Source: Cyanobium sp. Morenito 9A2 (GTDB taxonomy: Bacteria; Cyanobacteriota; Cyanobacteriia; PCC-6307; Cyanobiaceae). Taken from it: a DNA stretch of 64,000 nucleotides. This document shows, one piece after another, positions 63,801 to 64,000 of this stretch (positions within the stretch are counted from its first letter, which is position 1; each line of letters begins with the position of its first letter). The stretch spans positions 241,117-305,116 of the forward strand of contig NZ_JAGQBJ010000003.1 in assembly GCF_024345575.1 (NCBI RefSeq), read 5' to 3'. The notes beneath the pieces are model-generated. The model was given only the letters and a program-made list of their open reading frames with translations, did not search any database and was not told the origin of the DNA. Made by a program: the position numbers and the translations under genes.

Positions 63801-64000
63801 ACCGGCTCCCTCGGTGCCAACAGGGCCCTGGTGATTGACACCACAGCCCCCACGGTCACGGGTGTGTCCTCCTCCAATGCCAACGGCTCCTACGGCATCG
63901 GTGCCCTGATCGACGTCACGGTCACTTTTTCAGAAGCCGTGCTGGTCACACGGGTGCCGCGCCTGCAGCTGGAAACCGGCCTCACCGATCGCGTAGCGAG
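60813..64000 (+). CDS. Giant calcium-loop repeat surface protein (partial, runs off the window)
   Basis: A single plus-strand frame is open from GTG 60813 (or TTG 60768, which has a better AAAAGG site) to the window end, at least 1062 residues. The first about 188 residues are a domain with LLFPSSWLLSPLPALEQAL and LLEELGHAIDTRLNG, an EExxH-like metalloprotease-lookalike seen at the start of other cyanobacterial giant proteins. Then come five 57-residue repeats with the calcium-loop DxDxDGDLDAFIG, one SWM-type domain, five more 57-residue repeats, and two more SWM-type domains. No classical signal peptide is seen; type I secretion through C-terminal RTX signals beyond the window is likely. It is probably an adhesin or surface-layer protein. 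Confidence 0.85.
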   Translation, partial: MSQLLFPSSWLLSPLPALEQALGSLEARLIGWASNASAYDALLHQVFGAAGTEASTWSLNAGALREQLLGPGLGLALELLPAGALPGLRGAYTAAAPVGGERVYLNAGWLQNATAAEIEAVLLEELGHAIDTRLNGRADSPGDEGERFSALLLGQQPSTASLSENDQRLITVAGTAVAVEAAGDTSAPRGALKFAPRFSTASVNPFGLTDVGTYSTPTLVDIDSDGDLDAFIGNFSGNTLFFRNNAPLGATIPAFSSASSNPFGLLDVGFGSRPTFADIDVDGDLDAFIGDNSGNIAFFRNTAALGASSPIFSAAIINPFGLSDVGDDAFPAFADIDNDGDLDIFIGNGLGNTLFFRNTAIAGATVPIFSSVSSNPFGLVDVGSAARVSFFDSDADGDLDAFIGNLDGNTFFFLNTATVGASAPAFSAAVTNPFGLADVGDSASPNVVDFDADGDLDAFIGEGFGNTIFLRNTAPLPVALVGAVNPSGSYGLGAVIHLTVAFDEAVLVSGVPQLQLETGSVDRFATYSSGSGTTTLTFTYTVQAGDTSADLDQLSAAALSLNGGAIKDAAGNHAILALAAPGSPGSLAAQKALVIDASAPRGAFVFDPVFSEASLKPFGLASVGGVANPSLVDIDRDGDLDMFIGNLNGNTIFFRNTASLGTSAPAFTTPVLNPFGLVDVGSFASPSFVDVDRDGDLDALIGNEPGNTLFFRNIAAAGASAPVFSAVETNPFALVSVGYVANPSFVDIDGDGDLDAFIGNYYGNTLFFRNTAAPGSSTLAFSIPSTIPFGLTNAGAYVSPRLIDVDGDGDLDAFIGNSDGNVLFFRNTATLGSSSPAFSAATTNPFGLTAVAGGYANPCLVDVDGDGDLDIYIGDSLGNSTFFRNIAPAPVAAVTSTTIDGSYGIGSIIELTVAFNEAVLVTGVPQLQLETGMTDRFAAFIAGSGTKTLSFAYTVQAGDSSADLDQLSADALTLNGGTIKDGFGNSALLTLTAPGSTGSLGANRALVIDTTAPTVTGVSSSNANGSYGIGALIDVTVTFSEAVLVTRVPRLQLETGLTDRVA
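61422..62240 (+). repeat. FG-GAP/VCBS-like repeat block A (five units)
   Basis: Five tandem units of about 171 bases (57 residues) each carry NPFGLxDVG, a DxDxDGDLDAFIG calcium loop, and GNTLFFRNTA. The calcium loops are near 61473, 61644, 61815, 61986 and 62160. Units differ at many synonymous and non-synonymous sites, so the array is old and not a recent slippage product. Confidence 0.85.
62239..62601 (+). repeat. SWM-type beta domain, copy 1
   Basis: About 120 residues with SGSYGLGAVIHLTVAFDEAV, VPQLQLETGSVDRFATY, FTYTVQAGDTSADLDQLSA and a final ALVIDASAP. This matches the SWM-repeat type beta domain found in cyanobacterial cell-surface proteins, including giant proteins of swimming Synechococcus. 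It separates the two calcium-loop arrays and is repeated at 63478 and 63846. Confidence 0.75.
62658..63480 (+). repeat. FG-GAP/VCBS-like repeat block B (five units)
   Basis: Five further 57-residue units have the same NPFGL, DxDxDGDLDAFIG and FFRNTA landmarks. Both blocks are introduced by a matching SAPRG linker (SAPRGALKFAPRFS before A, SAPRGAFVFDPVFS before B), so the five-unit block with its linker is itself a higher-order repeat. Confidence 0.85.
63478..64000 (+). repeat. SWM-type beta domains, copies 2 and 3 (copy 3 cut by window end)
   Basis: Copy 2 (about 63478-63845) and copy 3 (from about 63846) follow directly, with DGSYGIGSIIELTVAFNEAV and NGSYGIGALIDVTVTFSEAV at matching places and VPQLQLETG / VPRLQLETG afterward. 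There is no calcium-loop block between copies 2 and 3, so the architecture changes here and probably continues as a tandem SWM array. Confidence 0.75.

Overview
The window is chromosomal DNA from a very G+C-rich picocyanobacterium, most likely of the Cyanobium / freshwater-to-coastal Synechococcus type. The evidence is the cyanobacterial gene set (solanesyl diphosphate synthase, UbiD-like decarboxylase, type II NADH dehydrogenase, DUF3288, DUF1816, DUF1350), the HIP1 octamer GCGATCGC (for example 1550-1557, 2744-2751, 15745-15752) and the tight, overlapping gene packing. The species assignment is inference. No phage, insertion sequence or CRISPR array was seen. One tRNA, tRNA-Pro(GGG), is present.

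Layout. (1) 1-19.2 kb is housekeeping: an MnmC-like methyltransferase (cut by the window edge), aroA, an Rrf2 regulator and ubiD on the minus strand; a divergent NDH-2; an SDR/EamA divergent pair; VOC and DoxX proteins; a GMC oxidoreductase and a large GH63-like glycosidase; then comB, a nitrilase, a cell-wall amidase, murI, sds and the ammonium transporter amt. (2) 19.3-33.4 kb is an exopolysaccharide locus built as two divergent transcription units. The minus-strand arm (polymerase, chain-length regulator, export protein) is visibly less G+C-rich than the rest. The plus-strand arm has a pyruvyl transferase, four glycosyltransferases, a flippase, an Alg14/Alg13-like pair, an initiating sugar-phosphate transferase fused to a STAS domain, and an RsbW-like kinase. 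(3) 33.4-38.5 kb holds a HAD phosphatase, acs and a small peroxiredoxin/DUF1350/DUF805 unit. (4) 38.5-42.0 kb is a run of three consecutive broken genes: an alpha/beta hydrolase, an MprF-like lysyltransferase and a secreted esterase. (5) 42.0-54.9 kb returns to housekeeping: a DEDDh exonuclease, tRNA-Pro, small membrane and secreted proteins, msrA, an ABC exporter, trpD, carA, a free STAS protein, mini-RNase III, a TrmH/RlmB methyltransferase with a very long RG-rich tail, DUF1816 and gatA. (6) 54.9-64.0 kb is a protein-modification and surface-protein island: a glycosyltransferase with TPR, a TPR-OGT, a TIGR03032 protein fused to two GNAT domains, and the first 3.2 kb of a giant repeat protein that runs off the window.

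How the genes work together. In the polysaccharide locus, the PHPT domain would load the first sugar onto the lipid carrier, the glycosyltransferases and pyruvyl transferase would build the repeat unit, the flippase and polymerase would flip and polymerise it, and the Wzz/Wza-like pair would control length and export it. The STAS-PHPT fusion followed 3 bases later by an RsbW-like kinase suggests that the first committed step is itself controlled by a partner-switching phosphorylation module. This is the most novel system I see here. The second is the OGT / glycosyltransferase / acetyltransferase group directly upstream of the giant calcium-loop repeat protein, which looks like a dedicated surface-protein decoration cluster.
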